A DNA stretch of 64,000 nucleotides from Pseudomonas frederiksbergensis. GTDB lineage: Bacteria > Pseudomonadota > Gammaproteobacteria > Pseudomonadales > Pseudomonadaceae. The stretch spans positions 124,001 to 188,000 of the forward strand of contig NZ_MOBM01000005.1 in NCBI RefSeq assembly GCF_003732275.1, in the 5' to 3' direction. Below are positions 54,735 to 63,679 of this stretch, one piece after another (positions within the stretch are counted from its first letter, which is position 1; each line of letters opens with the position of its first letter). The notes under the pieces are model-generated. The model did no database searches. It had not been told where the DNA came from and was given only the letters and a program-made list of their open reading frames with translations. The translations under genes and the position numbers were made by a program.

Positions 54735-55136
54735 ATGGCATTTTCCACACAAGACAGCGATGAAGTGCTCAGCGAGATCAACGTCACCCCCCTGGTAGAC
54801 GTCATGTTGGTGCTGCTGGTGGTGTTCATCGTCACCGCGCCACTGCTGACTAACGCAATTCCGATCAACCTGCCGAAGACCGAGTCGGTGGCGCCGGTGG
54901 AGCAGAAAGATCCGCTGGTGGTGAGCATCGATGACAAGGGCAAGGTGTTCATCAACAAGGACGAGATCCAGGTGGGCCAGCTCGAGTTCAACCTGCAGGC
55001 GGCCAAGGCGAAAAATCCCGATGTGCGCGTGCAACTGCAGGCGGACAACGGGGTGAATTATGGCGAAGTGGCGCGGGCGATGGCCTCGATCGAGCGGGCG
55101 GGGATTACCAAGCTGTCGGTGATTACGGCGAAATAG
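54735..55136 (+). CDS. exbD: ExbD proton-channel subunit
   Basis: 133 residues: one N-terminal helix (VDVMLVLLVVFIVTAPLL) with the functional Asp (EINVTPLVDVML) and a periplasmic domain ending GITKLSVITAK. Its start lies one base after the exbB stop. Typical length for ExbD. Last gene of the ssuC-ssuB-SBP-tonB-exbB-exbD run. Confidence 0.94.
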   Translation: MAFSTQDSDEVLSEINVTPLVDVMLVLLVVFIVTAPLLTNAIPINLPKTESVAPVEQKDPLVVSIDDKGKVFINKDEIQVGQLEFNLQAAKAKNPDVRVQLQADNGVNYGEVARAMASIERAGITKLSVITAK

Positions 55137-55352
55137 GATTCGGGTTTTTTGCATTAGATGTGGGGCGGTGAGTTATGGGGGAGGCCGCGTTTGGCGAGCG
55201 ATCTCCGCAAGCACGCGGTGAATCAATCTTGCTTTTTATCGTCGTGAGTTCGAAGCTCCAGAGATAGCCAAAGCAGTGCCTTCATCAGTCGCGACAAAAT
55301 GGCTTAAGGTAATTGAAGGCTGGAATGAAACCGACTAAAGGACGCGTCATTT

Positions 55353-55718
55353 ATGGAAATTTCCTTTTCTCAAATCAGCGAGTGTTTGAACAATCGTCGA
55401 TTTACGGTAGCGGAAAACGCCCATGGGCTATCCGGTACGGGCACAGTGTTTCATTACCACGTCGAGGAGGATGCCATTTCGAGCACATACCAAGGCGGCC
55501 GGATCCGCATCGGCAGTCAAGTCGGGCGCGTGACTGGTCCCGATACCATTGAGCTTCTTTATCAGTGCTTGACTACAGATGGCGAGATTCTTGCCGGCTG
55601 GTCGCGTGGCACAGTAGGCGTTGATCACGCAGGACGTACCACTCTGACCTTCGTATGGGGTTGGTTGTCGGGCGCGACTGGAGGAGGGGAGTCTAGCTAC
55701 GTCGAGCTTGCCGCATAG
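55353..55718 (+). CDS. Small protein of the family often named n-acetylglutamate synthase
   Basis: 121 residues, no signal or membrane helix. The pattern VAENAHGLSGTGTVFHYHVEEDAI, YQGGRIRIGSQVGRV and GEILAGWSRGTVG...RTTLTFVWGWLSG fits a small lipocalin-like family annotated, probably wrongly, as n-acetylglutamate synthase. Codon use and surroundings look more AT-rich than the neighbouring operon. Function unknown. It sits between exbD and the tRNA scar, so it may have arrived with mobile DNA. A frame of 79 codons overlaps in another register and is not called. Confidence 0.65.
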   Translation: MEISFSQISECLNNRRFTVAENAHGLSGTGTVFHYHVEEDAISSTYQGGRIRIGSQVGRVTGPDTIELLYQCLTTDGEILAGWSRGTVGVDHAGRTTLTFVWGWLSGATGGGESSYVELAA

Positions 55719-55739
55719 CGGCTAAGGATTTTTAGATTA

Positions 55740-55808
55740 CAGGTCGAAGAACTTGCGCCTAGCATGAGCCATACAGCCAATCTCGATGCACGCCGGGCGA
55801 TAGCGGGG
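55740..55808 (-). mobile_element. IS66-family transposase fragment
   Basis: On the minus strand 22 codons read YRPACIEIGCMAHARRKFFD, closely matching the IS66 TnpC core segment (E.GC.AHARRKFF), then stop at TAA. Everything else of the element is gone. It marks past insertion near the right boundary of the accessory block. Confidence 0.6.
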
Positions 55809-55913
55809 CGTGGATTCACTCCTTTTTTGCTCTTGATACACCCTGAAAACAAGTCCAGAATCAAGTCCATTCCTACTTCAGGAATAAAAGAAACCTCTTA
55901 GATTTCAATGGGT

Positions 55914-55980
55914 CGGGGATGCGAGTCTCGTTTCCCGCTCCAAGATTCAGAAAAAAGCCACTCAGATGAGTGGCTTTTTT
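55914..55980 (+). repeat. Broken tRNA-Gly 3' end plus terminator (right repeat copy)
   Basis: GGTCGGGG, then a shortened T-arm (ATG in place of TCGCGAGTT), then CGAGTCTCG and the 18-base core GTCTCGTTTCCCGCTCCA (55925-55942), continuing through AAGATTCAG and the AAAAAAGCCACTC-hairpin terminator. The 41 bases 55922-55962 are identical to 21212-21252. The acceptor 5' half, D-arm and anticodon arm are absent, so it is not a functional tRNA. Confidence 0.88.
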
Positions 55981-56035
55981 TGTGCCTTGAGAAATGCCTC
56001 AGCGTTACATGCATTGCGCAGGACGTTCGAGCACG

Positions 56036-56230
56036 TTAGTCGGTAGGCAGGTGCAACTGCACTTCCATGGCGTCATGACGGAGTCGGACGACCTCGATCA
56101 CGTCGTCGTTTGCCCAGTATCCGTCGCACCTTGGCGTGACCCTCAAGGTCAACTCCATAACGGCCGCTTCTAAGGCCAGCTGGTTTTGGTACAGACGTTC
56201 GAGGACATCCGGCAGCGAGTATTCGGGGAG
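56036..56230 (-). pseudogene. Possible fragment of a small conserved Pseudomonas protein
   Basis: The minus-strand frame ending TAA at 56036-56038 reads YALPEYSLPDVLERLYQNQL and on to EAAVMELTLRV...HLPTD, and is open back to a stop near 56230. The LERLYQNQLALEAAVMELTL part resembles the start of a small hypothetical protein found in pseudomonads, but the second half is not what I expect of it. No good start codon. Low-confidence remnant. Confidence 0.35.
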
Positions 56231-56290
56231 GGCATAGCTTCGACTCTACTCGAGAGAGTGGGGAGCTTAGCAGCGGGAATGTCTGACAAC

Positions 56291-56540
56291 AAAAAGCCCG
56301 CGGATGGCGGGCTCTCTGTATGGGGTCAAATCCTTTTGTCCGTTCAATCCGCGCTCCGTTCTGTGAGCACTTCGTGAAAAGCATGTCGCTGGAACGAAAA
56401 AAACCGGCACTTAGCCAGGCTCTCTGTCGATAGGGCCAAATCCTTTTGGCTGACCGCATTGTGCTTGGTGGATGTGACGAAGGCATGACAGGGCGGATAC
56501 GAAAGCGCGGGCAAAAGCCCGCGTAAGGCGGGCCTCTCCA
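56291..56540. repeat. Three degenerate terminator-like units
   Basis: Units at 56291-56320 (AAAAAGCCCGCGGATGGCGG + GCTCTCTGTA), about 56403-56450 (GGCTCTCTGTCGATAGGG + CCAAATCCTTTTGGC) and 56513-56540 (AAAAGCCCGCGTAAGGCGGG + CCTCTCCATA). The first and second also share T(A)GGGxCAAATCCTTTTG. They look like relics of duplicated terminators in non-coding scar DNA. Confidence 0.55.
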
Positions 56541-56617
56541 TAAGTATTGATCGGTTATCGGTTAAACCGCTCAACCAATGAGTACTGTGTGGACGCGGTC
56601 TTGGTCAGTTCCTTATT

Positions 56618-56796
56618 CAGATCTGCCCCTGGGTTGTTTTGCTGCGACCCGCGCGTTATCCACTGGTTTTGCCCAGCGTCCGCAGGAGGCATCACGTCCT
56701 TTGATCGCGATCGTGACGGCTTCGTTATGTCTGAAGGGGCCGGGTTGCTTGTAATCGAGTCGCTGGGGCATGCCCTCTCACGTGGAGCGGACGCAA
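56618..56796 (+). pseudogene. beta-ketoacyl-ACP synthase (FabF-like) fragment with frameshift
   Basis: Frame A (56632-56700) reads [20 protein letters not shown], then SRP; one base lost at 56700 shifts to frame B, reading [20 protein letters not shown] and [12 protein letters not shown]. Joined, this is the middle of a KAS-II enzyme, the segment following the active-site Cys region and containing DRDGFVxxEGAG. Both ends are missing. It abuts the 3' end of the 2-hydroxyacid dehydrogenase gene. Confidence 0.7.
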
Positions 56797-56817
56797 CGTC
56801 TCCTCGGCGGCCAACGT

Positions 56818-57774
56818 TCAGTCAGTCACTGACCCCTGCGGTATTCTCCCGGCGAAACTGTCCACCAGGCTCGCCACCACCATCTCTCCCATTCGCGTGC
56901 GAGTCTGCAGCGTCGCACTCGCGCGATGGGGCTGCAGCACCACGTTCTCGTTACCAAACAGTGCTTCGGGTACGTTCGGTTCATCGACAAACACATCCAG
57001 CGCCGCACCCGCGATCTCACCAGCGGCAAGCGCCGCCACCAGATCGACCTCGTTGACCAGCTTGCCGCGCGCCACGTTGATCAGATACCCGTCCTTGCCC
57101 AGCGCCTGCAGCACCTCGGCATTGATGATGGCTTCAGCCTTGTCGGCAGCGGCCGCGAGAATCAGCGCATCACTGTTGCTGGCCAGTTGCTTCAGATCGG
57201 CGATGAAAGTGTGGTTCACATCGCTCATCGGCTGAAGATCGGTGTAACTGATCGGACAGCCGAACGCTGCGGCTCGGGTCGCCACTGCACGGCCGACCCG
57301 GCCCATGCCGACGATCCCGATGCGCATGCCCGACACCTGACGCGCCAACGGCAACGGGGCCAGCGGCGTCGGGCTATGGGGCCATTGGGCCGAACGCACG
57401 TAACGATCACTGGTGCACAGGCCCCGGCACACGGCAATCAACAATCCGATGGCCAGGTCGGCGACATCCTCGGTCAGCGCACCGATGGTTGCGGTCACGC
57501 GAATTCCTCGATCCCGGGCGTATGCCAGATCCACCGCATCGGTACCCACGCCATTGACCGCCACCACTTCCAGTTTGGGTAATTGCGCCATCAGCACCTG
57601 GCTGATACCGGTATGCCCGCCGGTGATCACCCCGCGAATGTTCGCGCCGTGTGCCTGCAAATAAGCCTGCTTGTCGGCCTGCTGGAAGTAACGTCTGATG
57701 GTGAACAGCTCATCGAGCCGAGCGTTGATTTCAGGGATCAGGATCGGGCTGAGCTGTAAGACTTCTGGCTTCAT
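56818..57774 (-). CDS. D-2-hydroxyacid dehydrogenase (hydroxypyruvate/glyoxylate reductase type)
   Basis: 318 residues. NAD motif [17 protein letters not shown], then catalytic Arg in [17 protein letters not shown], Glu in [14 protein letters not shown] and His in [14 protein letters not shown]. All three active-site residues are there, unlike the broken relative at 38629. It should reduce a 2-keto acid such as glyoxylate or hydroxypyruvate. Last gene of a leftward four-gene operon, 33 bases after the SDR gene. Its end abuts the scar region. Confidence 0.9.
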   Translation of the reverse strand: MKPEVLQLSPILIPEINARLDELFTIRRYFQQADKQAYLQAHGANIRGVITGGHTGISQVLMAQLPKLEVVAVNGVGTDAVDLAYARDRGIRVTATIGALTEDVADLAIGLLIAVCRGLCTSDRYVRSAQWPHSPTPLAPLPLARQVSGMRIGIVGMGRVGRAVATRAAAFGCPISYTDLQPMSDVNHTFIADLKQLASNSDALILAAAADKAEAIINAEVLQALGKDGYLINVARGKLVNEVDLVAALAAGEIAGAALDVFVDEPNVPEALFGNENVVLQPHRASATLQTRTRMGEMVVASLVDSFAGRIPQGSVTD

Positions 57775-57807
57775 GTGGACCTCGCGTAACGAAATAAAAA
57801 GGCCGGT

Positions 57808-58566
57808 TCAACCGCGACCGGCAAACGGCATGGCGCTAGCCATGACGGTCATGTTCAGGACGTTCGCCTCCAGTGGCAGACCGGCGATGTAGCGCACGGC
57901 ATCGGCCACATGCTTGACGTCCACCATCGGCTCTGCGGCGATGGTGCCGTTGGCCTGGCGCACGCCTTTGGTCATGCGCACCGACATTTCGGTCAAGGCG
58001 TTGCCGATGTCGATCTGGCTGCAGACGATGTTGAATTCGCGCCCGTCCAGGGCCAGGGATTTGGTCAGTCCCAGCACCGCGTGTTTACTGGCGGTGTAGG
58101 CGCTGCTGAACGGTCGTGGGGTATGGGCCGAGATCGAGCCGTTATTGATGATGCGCCCGCCCTGTGGCTGTTGCCGGCGCATCAGTGCGAAGGCTCCACG
58201 GGCGCAGAGGAAAACGCCGTTGAGGTTGGTGTCGATCACGTTGCGCCACTGCTCGAACGTCAGTTCATCCAGCGGCACGGCGGGGACGTTGACCCCGGCG
58301 TTGTTGAACACCACGTCGAGGCGTCCGTATACCTCGGTGATGGTTGCAAACAGCGCATCGACACTGGCCGGATCACGCACATCAGTGGGCACGGCCAAGG
58401 CTTCGTGTCCCTCGCTGACCGCCCATTCGACCAATGCCTGCAATGGCTCTGGCCGACGTCCGGCCAACACCAGGGTGAATCCGTCGGCCATCAGGCCCAG
58501 GGCCACGGCGCGGCCGATTCCGCTACCGGCGCCGGTAACCAGGGCCACTTTCAAAGGACTGGACAT
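57808..58566 (-). CDS. Short-chain dehydrogenase/reductase
   Basis: 252 residues, classical [11 protein letters not shown] (11-18), NNAG (88-91), catalytic Ser144, Tyr157 and Lys161 (YTASK). NAD(P) preference is not clear; the Arg-Arg after LVLAG (37-38) leans to NADP. It likely oxidises a hydroxyl of a sugar-acid or aromatic-derived intermediate in the pathway served by the flanking FAH-family hydrolase and 2-hydroxyacid dehydrogenase. 41 bases after the FAH gene, same operon. Confidence 0.9.
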   Translation of the reverse strand: MSSPLKVALVTGAGSGIGRAVALGLMADGFTLVLAGRRPEPLQALVEWAVSEGHEALAVPTDVRDPASVDALFATITEVYGRLDVVFNNAGVNVPAVPLDELTFEQWRNVIDTNLNGVFLCARGAFALMRRQQPQGGRIINNGSISAHTPRPFSSAYTASKHAVLGLTKSLALDGREFNIVCSQIDIGNALTEMSVRMTKGVRQANGTIAAEPMVDVKHVADAVRYIAGLPLEANVLNMTVMASAMPFAGRG

Positions 58567-58607
58567 GTTGTTATCTCCTTTTTCAATTCACGAGGACGTG
58601 TGCCGGT

Positions 58608-59300
58608 TCAAGGTCGCTGACCGACGCGCATTTCCAGTTGGCCGATGCCGTCGATCCCGGCGTTGATGATGTCGCCCGGTTGCAGCACATCGACGCCTGC
58701 CGGGCTGCCGGTCATGATCAAGTCACCGGCCCGCAGCGCTACCGACTGCGAGATGCGGCTGATGATTTCACTGACCGACCAGATCTGGCTGTCAAGGCTG
58801 TCGCGCTGGCGCTCTTCGCCGTTGACGTTCAGCCACAAATCGCCGTCCGGGTGTCCCGCGCGAGTCACCGGCACGATGGCGGTCATCGGCGCGGCGCCGT
58901 CGAACACCTTGGCACCTTCCCACGGCAAGCCATTGCTTTTGGCCGCGCGCTGGACATCACGGCGGGTCAGATCAAGACCGGCGGCATAGCCCCAGACATA
59001 GGCCAGTGCCTGACTCTCCGGAATATTGGCGCCGCCCTCACCGATGGCCACGACCAATTCGATTTCGTGGACAAACTCTTCGGTCAACGGCGGGAAAGTC
59101 ACTTCACCCGTCGCATCCACGACGTTGCTCGCCGGCTTCATAAAGAACACTGGCGGCTGGCGGGACTGGCCTTGGGTATCTGGCCAGGGGTAGTTGCGGC
59201 CGACGCAAAATACCCGGCCAACGGGAAAGCGCTGCTGGCTGCCGGCAACCGGCAAGGTCACGGGCAGATCCGGGGTAAACACGTACTCGGTCATCGTCAT
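58608..59300 (-). CDS. Fumarylacetoacetate hydrolase-family enzyme
   Basis: 230 residues with the FAH fold: RVFCVGRNY, metal ligands in EEFVHEIELVVAIGEGG and GYAAGLDLTRRDVQ, AKVFDGAAPM and the C-terminal ITMTGSPAG-like LIMTGSPAGVDVLQPGD. It resembles fumarylpyruvate hydrolases (NagK type) and 2-keto-3-deoxy-acid-processing members. The start is MTMTEYVFTP (59300); ATG two codons later is possible. The frame is open far upstream but that part overlaps the MFS gene. Second gene of the operon. Confidence 0.88.
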   Translation of the reverse strand: MTMTEYVFTPDLPVTLPVAGSQQRFPVGRVFCVGRNYPWPDTQGQSRQPPVFFMKPASNVVDATGEVTFPPLTEEFVHEIELVVAIGEGGANIPESQALAYVWGYAAGLDLTRRDVQRAAKSNGLPWEGAKVFDGAAPMTAIVPVTRAGHPDGDLWLNVNGEERQRDSLDSQIWSVSEIISRISQSVALRAGDLIMTGSPAGVDVLQPGDIINAGIDGIGQLEMRVGQRP

Positions 59301-59398
59301 TTTTGTAGTCGTCCTGTTAGAAGCGTCAGCGTACGGCGGCAATCTTTTACGAAGTTGGACGAATGCCGCCTCGTGTTGGAGAAAAACGGTTTCTTGGC

Positions 59399-60748
59399 TC
59401 AGCGCGCCTTGAGTTCGATGCGATACAAGCGACCGAGCAGCAACGAATAGGACAAGGTACCGACTAGCGCCACCCCGCCGATGAACCAGAAGGCGTAGGC
59501 AAACGAACCTGTTGCGTGGACGATCCCGCCAATCACAATCGGAGTGACGATCCCGCCTATGTTGGCGGCCAGACTGGTGACCCCGCCGGTCAGGCCGATC
59601 AGTTCCTTGGGCGCGACTTCCGATACGGCCGCCCACGACGACGAAGCGATTCCCTGGGCGAAAAAAGCGATGGTCAACACGGCAATGCAAATCACGTTCG
59701 AGTCGGTGAAATTCACCAGCACGATCGACATCCCCAGCATCGATCCGACCACCAATGGCAACTTGCGAGCGAAGGACATTGAGTAACCACGGCGTATCAG
59801 CAAGTCGGAGACGATGCCGGCCAGCAGAATGCCGACCGTTGCACCCACGAACGGCAGCACGGCGAAGATCCCGGCCTTGATCATGGTCAGCTTGCGTTCT
59901 TCGATCAGGTACGTCGGGAACCAGGTCAGGAAGAAGTACAACGCCGAGGTGCTGGCGAACTTGCCGATGCAAATCGCCCAGATCTGCCGATAGCTGAACA
60001 GCTCGGCGATCTGCCGCCAGTTGAACCGGGTGCGCTCCTGACTGCTCTTGACCAGTCCTCCCCCGGCTTCGATGTATTTCAGTTCTTCCTGGCTGACGTT
60101 CTTGCAGCTCAGCGGATCGCGGTACACGTAGAGCCAGATCACACCGAACACAATGCCGAGTATCCCGGTGCTGTAGAAAACATGGCGCCAGTCATAGGTC
60201 GTGGCCAGCCATAACAGCACGCCGGTAAACAGCGCCGTGCCCAGATATTGGCCGCACACGTAAATGCTGCTGGCCAGGCCCCGTTCGCGGGCCGGGAACC
60301 ACACCGTGACCGCTCGGCTGTTGGCCGGAAAGGCTGGAGCCTCCATGGCGCCGACGGCCAGACGCAGACCGAACAGCGAAGCGAACCCGGTGGCAAAGCC
60401 CTGGCACACGGTGACCGTCGACCAACTGATCAGCGACACCCCGTAAGTGAACCGGGAACCGAAGCGATCGGCGATGAATCCGGCGGGGACCAAGGCGAGT
60501 GCGTAGGTCCAGGCAAACGCGGAAAAAATCAGGCCCATTTCGATCTTGTCCAGACCCAGATCCTTGGCCATGAACGGTGCGGCAATCGAGATGTTTACGC
60601 GGTCGATGTAGTTGATGATGGTCGCAATCAGCAACAACGACAGCATGAACCAGCGCCGACGCGTCGGCAGTCGCTGAGGCAGCAGAGCGTCCTGGATGCC
60701 GGCACTCACCGACGGCGCGGTGGACGGGGAGGTTTGCGAGTTCGACAT
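59399..60748 (-). CDS. MFS transporter, anion:cation symporter (ACS) family
   Basis: 449 residues, about 12 membrane helices. The ACS signatures are clear: NYIDRVNISIAAPFMAKDLG after the first helix, GFIADRFGSRFTYG between helices 2 and 3, and RLAVGAMEAPAFPANSRAV. The family imports organic anions such as glucarate, galactonate, phthalate or tartrate. First gene of the operon MFS-FAH-SDR-2HADH and divergent from an AraC regulator. Substrate unknown. Confidence 0.92.
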   Translation of the reverse strand: MSNSQTSPSTAPSVSAGIQDALLPQRLPTRRRWFMLSLLLIATIINYIDRVNISIAAPFMAKDLGLDKIEMGLIFSAFAWTYALALVPAGFIADRFGSRFTYGVSLISWSTVTVCQGFATGFASLFGLRLAVGAMEAPAFPANSRAVTVWFPARERGLASSIYVCGQYLGTALFTGVLLWLATTYDWRHVFYSTGILGIVFGVIWLYVYRDPLSCKNVSQEELKYIEAGGGLVKSSQERTRFNWRQIAELFSYRQIWAICIGKFASTSALYFFLTWFPTYLIEERKLTMIKAGIFAVLPFVGATVGILLAGIVSDLLIRRGYSMSFARKLPLVVGSMLGMSIVLVNFTDSNVICIAVLTIAFFAQGIASSSWAAVSEVAPKELIGLTGGVTSLAANIGGIVTPIVIGGIVHATGSFAYAFWFIGGVALVGTLSYSLLLGRLYRIELKAR

Positions 60749-61333
60749 GAGTAGACCTCTTTATTGTTAGAAGAATCGAGATGTTGACGCGCAGCCGAAG
60801 CCGATGCCCCCAGTCCCGGGGCAGAGCAATCGCTACTTGAATGAGAGGCGCGGACAGCTACTGTCAGGCGCTCAGATACGCCTTCGGACTGGCTCGATCG
60901 GGGGAGGGTTGGCGAGGGAAAAAAACAGGTTCATCACGAGCGCACCTTTTGATTGTTTTTGGAAGGGTCGGGCTGCATTGATTGTTACAGTGGTCGTACA
61001 ACCTCTTAAAATCAACGGAGGCGTTAGATCGTTTTTTCTCCTGAAAAAGGCGATTAATGCAGGTGTCCAAGAAAAATAAAATCAGCTCATTTCCTCAGTT
61101 CTGCCTCATATGGTTCATAAGTTATTGTTTTTAATTGGTTAATTATTTTTGTGTACGCGTTGTCTTTTGGACAGACGACACAACACACATGGATAAAATT
61201 AGTTCTCTGTATTTCATTGTCATCCTATGACATGTTGAAGCCAGCGGTGTCTGCCTTCACAATCACCGCGGTCGCCGCCTGCATCGCGGCGCGACGACAA
61301 CCTGCCCATGTACCTGTCGAGGATCCTCAGGCG
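60749..61333. promoter_or_regulatory. Divergent promoter region between MFS and AraC-type genes
   Basis: 585 bases, the proximal part to the AraC gene AT-rich (60950-61240). No gene seen; an in-frame extension of the AraC gene back to 61151 lacks family features, so I treat it as leader. Probably contains the AraC-type operator for both directions. Confidence 0.5.
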
Positions 61334-62266
61334 ATGTCGTCACCGAGTCGAGTACCCACTTACGTCATGCAGCAACGCAGCGAATTGACGGACTTTTACA
61401 TCCGCGACAAAAAGGGCCGGCGCGCCGAAACCAGCCCGCATCGCCATGAGTATTTCCAGATCCAGGTCAACCTCGGTGGCGATACCGTGCAGCACATCGG
61501 CAACGTCGAACGTCCGTTTCCGCGCAATACGCTGGCCTTCATCCTGCCGCATCGCGTGCACGTGATTCCGCATCCGGAAGACAGCAATTTCATGGTGATC
61601 AATTTTTCCCAGACCTTCCTGCTGCCGCATTTGCAGTGCGACCCGATGGATCTGGAGGAGGTCTCGATTCTGCTGGCGCCGGAGTTGTCGCCGTTTCGCT
61701 TTCAGGAGCATCTGGATTTCATTCTGGCCGATGAAGATTTCAGCAAAGTCTGTGCCCTGATCGAACAGATGCGAGTCCTGGATGAGAACCGTCAATTTGG
61801 CACTCGCGAGATGCTCAAGGGGTTGTTGCTGCAACTGGTGGGGAGCGTTTGTGCCTTGTATGCCGAGCTGCTCAAACGGTTGGCCGAAGAGAATGCCGCC
61901 GAAGTCAGCCGACGCGATGCGCTGAGCAGGATGTCCGAATACTTGCGCAAGAATATTGCCGACCCCGATCTCAACCTGATCAAGGTGGCTGCTGCGACCT
62001 ACCTGTCACCGACGTACCTGACGCACTGGTTGCGCAAGGAAATCGGCAAGACTTTCACTGAGCTGGTGCTCGAGCGCAGGATGCACGCGGCACGCAATTA
62101 TTTACTCAATGGGACACGACCGGTGGGGGAGGTGGCGAGGTTGTGCGGTTTCGCTGACGAGGCTTATTTCTCCCGACGCTTTCGCCAGATACATGGCCAG
62201 CCACCCGGGCAATTCAGACGTCAGCAACTCAATCCCGATACTCCGCAGTCACCGTCCAACACGTGA
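61334..62266 (+). CDS. AraC-family transcriptional regulator
   Basis: 310 residues: N-terminal cupin-like sensing domain (HRHEYFQIQVNLGGDTVQHIG, about 40-150) and C-terminal double HTH (about 205-300: LNLIKVAAATYLSPTYLTHW and RPVGEVARLCGFADEAYFSR, then FRQIHGQPPGQFRR). Start at MSSPSRVPTYVMQQRSE (61334). Divergent from the MFS-FAH-SDR-2HADH operon, which it probably activates on binding the imported acid or an intermediate. Confidence 0.9.
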   Translation: MSSPSRVPTYVMQQRSELTDFYIRDKKGRRAETSPHRHEYFQIQVNLGGDTVQHIGNVERPFPRNTLAFILPHRVHVIPHPEDSNFMVINFSQTFLLPHLQCDPMDLEEVSILLAPELSPFRFQEHLDFILADEDFSKVCALIEQMRVLDENRQFGTREMLKGLLLQLVGSVCALYAELLKRLAEENAAEVSRRDALSRMSEYLRKNIADPDLNLIKVAAATYLSPTYLTHWLRKEIGKTFTELVLERRMHAARNYLLNGTRPVGEVARLCGFADEAYFSRRFRQIHGQPPGQFRRQQLNPDTPQSPSNT

Positions 62267-62405
62267 TCGACAGTTGTAGGTGATGTGGCGGTAGATACGA
62301 GGTCGATCTGGGCGCACCGGATTGGCCTAAATCGGACGCAACATTGCGCAACCTTAAAGAGGTATCGCCCACCGCCTACCTGACCTTACATTCGACAAAC
62401 CACCT

Positions 62406-62595
62406 TCATCCATACGAGACGGAGATTGTACGGTGGTCCTCGCGCTGTCTCGACCAGGTCGCGTCACCATCTACGCCGATCACCTTGATAGTCCGCTCAG
62501 CCAGCGCCCGCAACAGCCAGCCTTCGCCACAGCCCAAGTCAAGCTGCGGTGGGGGCGACCCGACTTGCTCGCGAAAACTGCAATGCCCGCGATAC
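62406..62595 (-). pseudogene. SAM-dependent methyltransferase fragment
   Basis: Minus strand encodes PPPQLDLGCGEGWLLRALAE and then RTIKVIGVDGDATWSRQRED, the motif I core of a class I methyltransferase, with both the N- and C-terminal parts missing. It lies in a 345-base gap between the AraC gene and mtlZ. No start with a ribosome site. Confidence 0.6.
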
Positions 62596-62611
62596 AGATC
62601 CTGACCAGATA

Positions 62612-63550
62612 TCAATCCAACTGATGCCGATAAGGCAAGTCTGGCCCGGTCTTGCCGCAGGTCAGGGCGGCGGCGCTGACGGCGAAAGTGAGCATTGCGT
62701 CGATCTGTTCGCGACTCAAGCGCTGCAAACCCTCCACTGAATCCAGCTGCTGTTCGGTCAGCCAGGCGATCAACGCCGCTTGGAAGGTGTCGCCGGCGCC
62801 CACGGTATCAGCCATCAGCACCACGCAGGCCGGCGCCGACCAACTGCCATGGCGGCGACTGAATACCGTTGCGCCCTGGCCGCCACGGGTGAGGAATACC
62901 AGCTGGCAGCGGTGTTCCAGCCAGCCATGGATCACGCTCTGCGGATCTCGCTCGGGGTAGAGCAGGTTCAGGTCCTCGTCGCTGACCTTGATCAGGTCGG
63001 CATGCTCGACCAGAGTGTTGATGCGTTCGCGCCACAGTTCGATATTCGGTTCCGGGTTGAGTCGCACGTTGGGGTCGAGGCTGATCAGGCGTTTGCCGCT
63101 TTCCCGGCGGACCAAGGCCAGCAGGGTGTCGGCAATCGGCTGCACCACTAGCGAGAACGAGCCGATATGCAACCCACGCACCTCAGCGCCTAATTCAGGT
63201 AAATGCCCCGGCAACAGCTGGCGATCGGCACAGCCTTCGCCTCGGAAGCTGTAATGCGGCGAGCCGTCGGCACCGACGGCGACCATCGCCAGGGTGGTCG
63301 GTGCGTCGAAGTCCTGCAGGTAGTCCGGGCGCACGCCTTCCTCCTGCAGCACTTGTTGTAAACGCCGGCCCAGGTAATCGGTGGACAACCCGGCGAACAG
63401 CGCCACGTCGATGCCCAGACGGCGCAAGCCGACGGCGACGTTGAACGGCGAACCACCGGCAATCGCTTTGTAGTTCACTTTTGAAGCTGGAGCGCTGGCG
63501 TCGTTCTCACTGAAGAAATCGAACAGCGCTTCACCACATACCAGATACAT
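62612..63550 (-). CDS. mtlZ: PfkB-family fructokinase
   Basis: 312 residues of the ribokinase/PfkB family. N-terminal MYLVCGEALFDFF, substrate-binding AIAGGSPFNVAVGLRRLG, and the ATP/catalytic motif ADTVGAGDTFQAALIAW with the base Asp. The sequence agrees with MtlZ of P. fluorescens, which phosphorylates fructose released from mannitol. ATG two codons earlier (63556) is also possible. Other mtl genes would be expected to the right but are not in view; the next gene is a kinase-like frame. Confidence 0.88.
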   Translation of the reverse strand: MYLVCGEALFDFFSENDASAPASKVNYKAIAGGSPFNVAVGLRRLGIDVALFAGLSTDYLGRRLQQVLQEEGVRPDYLQDFDAPTTLAMVAVGADGSPHYSFRGEGCADRQLLPGHLPELGAEVRGLHIGSFSLVVQPIADTLLALVRRESGKRLISLDPNVRLNPEPNIELWRERINTLVEHADLIKVSDEDLNLLYPERDPQSVIHGWLEHRCQLVFLTRGGQGATVFSRRHGSWSAPACVVLMADTVGAGDTFQAALIAWLTEQQLDSVEGLQRLSREQIDAMLTFAVSAAALTCGKTGPDLPYRHQLD

Positions 63551-63679
63551 AGTCATTCGCTCTTTAAAGGGTTACTACAAGTTGTTGATAGCGCTCATAG
63601 GCCTGTCAGCGTTAAAAGCCAGCTAAGGGAAGCTCTTGGTTAACGGCGTGATTCTTTCTCAAAAGAGAGGAAGTGGATC

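Noticed and set aside
21403..55136. Complete integrative element
   Set aside because: No integrase, relaxase, partition or conjugation genes are visible; only boundary repeats and cargo-like genes remain.
55914..55942. Second tRNA-Gly gene
   Set aside because: Only the 3' third is present and the T-arm is shortened, so it cannot fold or function.
56073..56486. Open frame of 137 codons on the minus strand
   Set aside because: Crosses terminator-like repeats and low-complexity scar sequence; no family features or ribosome site.
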